Shown one piece after another: positions 63,599 through 64,000 of a stretch of 64,000 nt of DNA; positions within the stretch are counted from its first letter, which is position 1, and each line of letters starts with the position of its first letter. The position numbers and the translations under genes were made by a program. This DNA is from Boswellia sacra (taxonomy: Eukaryota; Streptophyta; Magnoliopsida; Sapindales; Burseraceae). The notes under the pieces were generated by a model that made no database searches, was not told the DNA's origin, and worked only from the letters and a program-made list of their open reading frames with translations. The stretch is from positions 310,001 through 374,000 of the forward strand of contig SNVD02001400.1 of NCBI GenBank assembly GCA_013180625.2. Reading direction: 5' to 3'.

Positions 63599-64000
63599 CA
63601 CTACAAGAAAAAAATAAATATTTGACTATTTTTTACTATTAAATATGATATTATTTGACTGTTAGTACATATCATATATGTCACCGTCAAATATGATAAT
63701 ATTTGATAGTTGATCAAACTGTCAAATATCTATTAAACATATTTGACTCTTAAAAAATAGTCAAGTTTATACGCCATTGGAATTGATTTTTTAGCATTAT
63801 TTGACCGTTTTTGGAAGAAATATTTGACAGAAACAATCAAATATGATGAATTTAACGGTCAAAATTTTGAAACTACTATTACTAATATTTGATAATAAAA
63901 GTCAAATATGATGAACAAAACGGTCGAATTTTTTCAAATTTGATTGTATTTAACCGTCAAGTATGTGATGGTGGAATAATATTTGACTCTTTTTTGACAA
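63599..64000. mobile_element. left end of a CACTA (En/Spm) element, truncated by the window
   Basis: CACTACAAGAAAAAA at 63599 is the standard CACTA terminus; TAG at 63596-63598 would be one copy of the 3-bp target duplication. The following 400 bp are dense in subterminal repeats of TATTTGAC and GTCAAATAT in both orientations, the usual transposase-binding landscape. The rest lies beyond the window. Confidence 0.85.

Overview
This is 64 kb of AT-rich nuclear DNA from a eudicot plant. All confident genes have spliced exons with GT-AG introns, and the gene set (an IQ67-domain protein, sulfate transporter SULTR3;1, TPR3, an Rpb4-fold Pol III subunit, an EPF-like secreted peptide, a RING-H2 protein) is a typical dicot one. 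The spaces between genes are full of plant transposons (MULE, hAT, CACTA, Ty1/copia and other LTR elements). A woody species such as Citrus would fit, but that is only an impression.

Layout. 0-3 kb: a two-exon RING-H2 E3 ligase gene on the minus strand, flanked by two diverged direct copies of a ~450 bp repeat, one of them ending at a 43-nt poly-T run. 3-7.7 kb: AT-rich intergenic DNA with microsatellites, a 39-bp tandem repeat and a 77-bp insertion between 16-bp target duplications. 7.7-9.7 kb: a four-exon IQD gene. 10.9-25.3 kb: a nested transposon complex. Its outer MULE-like element is split by (i) a 9.3-kb MULE (11418-20736) and (ii) a 3.7-kb long terminal repeat (21186-24901) with an exact 5-bp target duplication. 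26-29.5 kb: a hAT MITE built on GGGGC repeats, then a 1.9-kb LTR element. 29.5-35.5 kb: gene-poor DNA. 35.8-40.7 kb: a complete 12-exon SULTR3;1 gene. 41.8-47.2 kb: a degenerate full-length copia element on the minus strand, carrying its own hAT insertion. 48.4-52.5 kb: eight-exon TPR3 on the minus strand, head-to-head with the four-exon RPC9-like gene (54.6-56.6 kb); a 107-bp tandem duplication lies in the shared upstream region. 60.6-61.0 kb: a two-exon EPFL peptide gene. 63.6 kb to the end: the first 400 bp of a CACTA element that leaves the window.

The most unusual object is the inner MULE. Its mudrA-type transposase has collapsed to the first ~15 codons fused out of frame to the C-terminal zinc knuckle. 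It carries a DUF1985/Ulp1 SUMO-protease gene in which the His, Asp and Cys catalytic codons are all present but two stop codons lie between Asp and Cys. It has also captured four consecutive exons, with introns, of a CRWN/NMCP nuclear-lamina-like gene. In addition it holds repeated palindromic GCACGACC modules that could fold into hairpins. The host genes are unrelated single-copy loci with no evident joint pathway. Their exon models were built by hand from splice signals and reading-frame continuity, and all close in frame.
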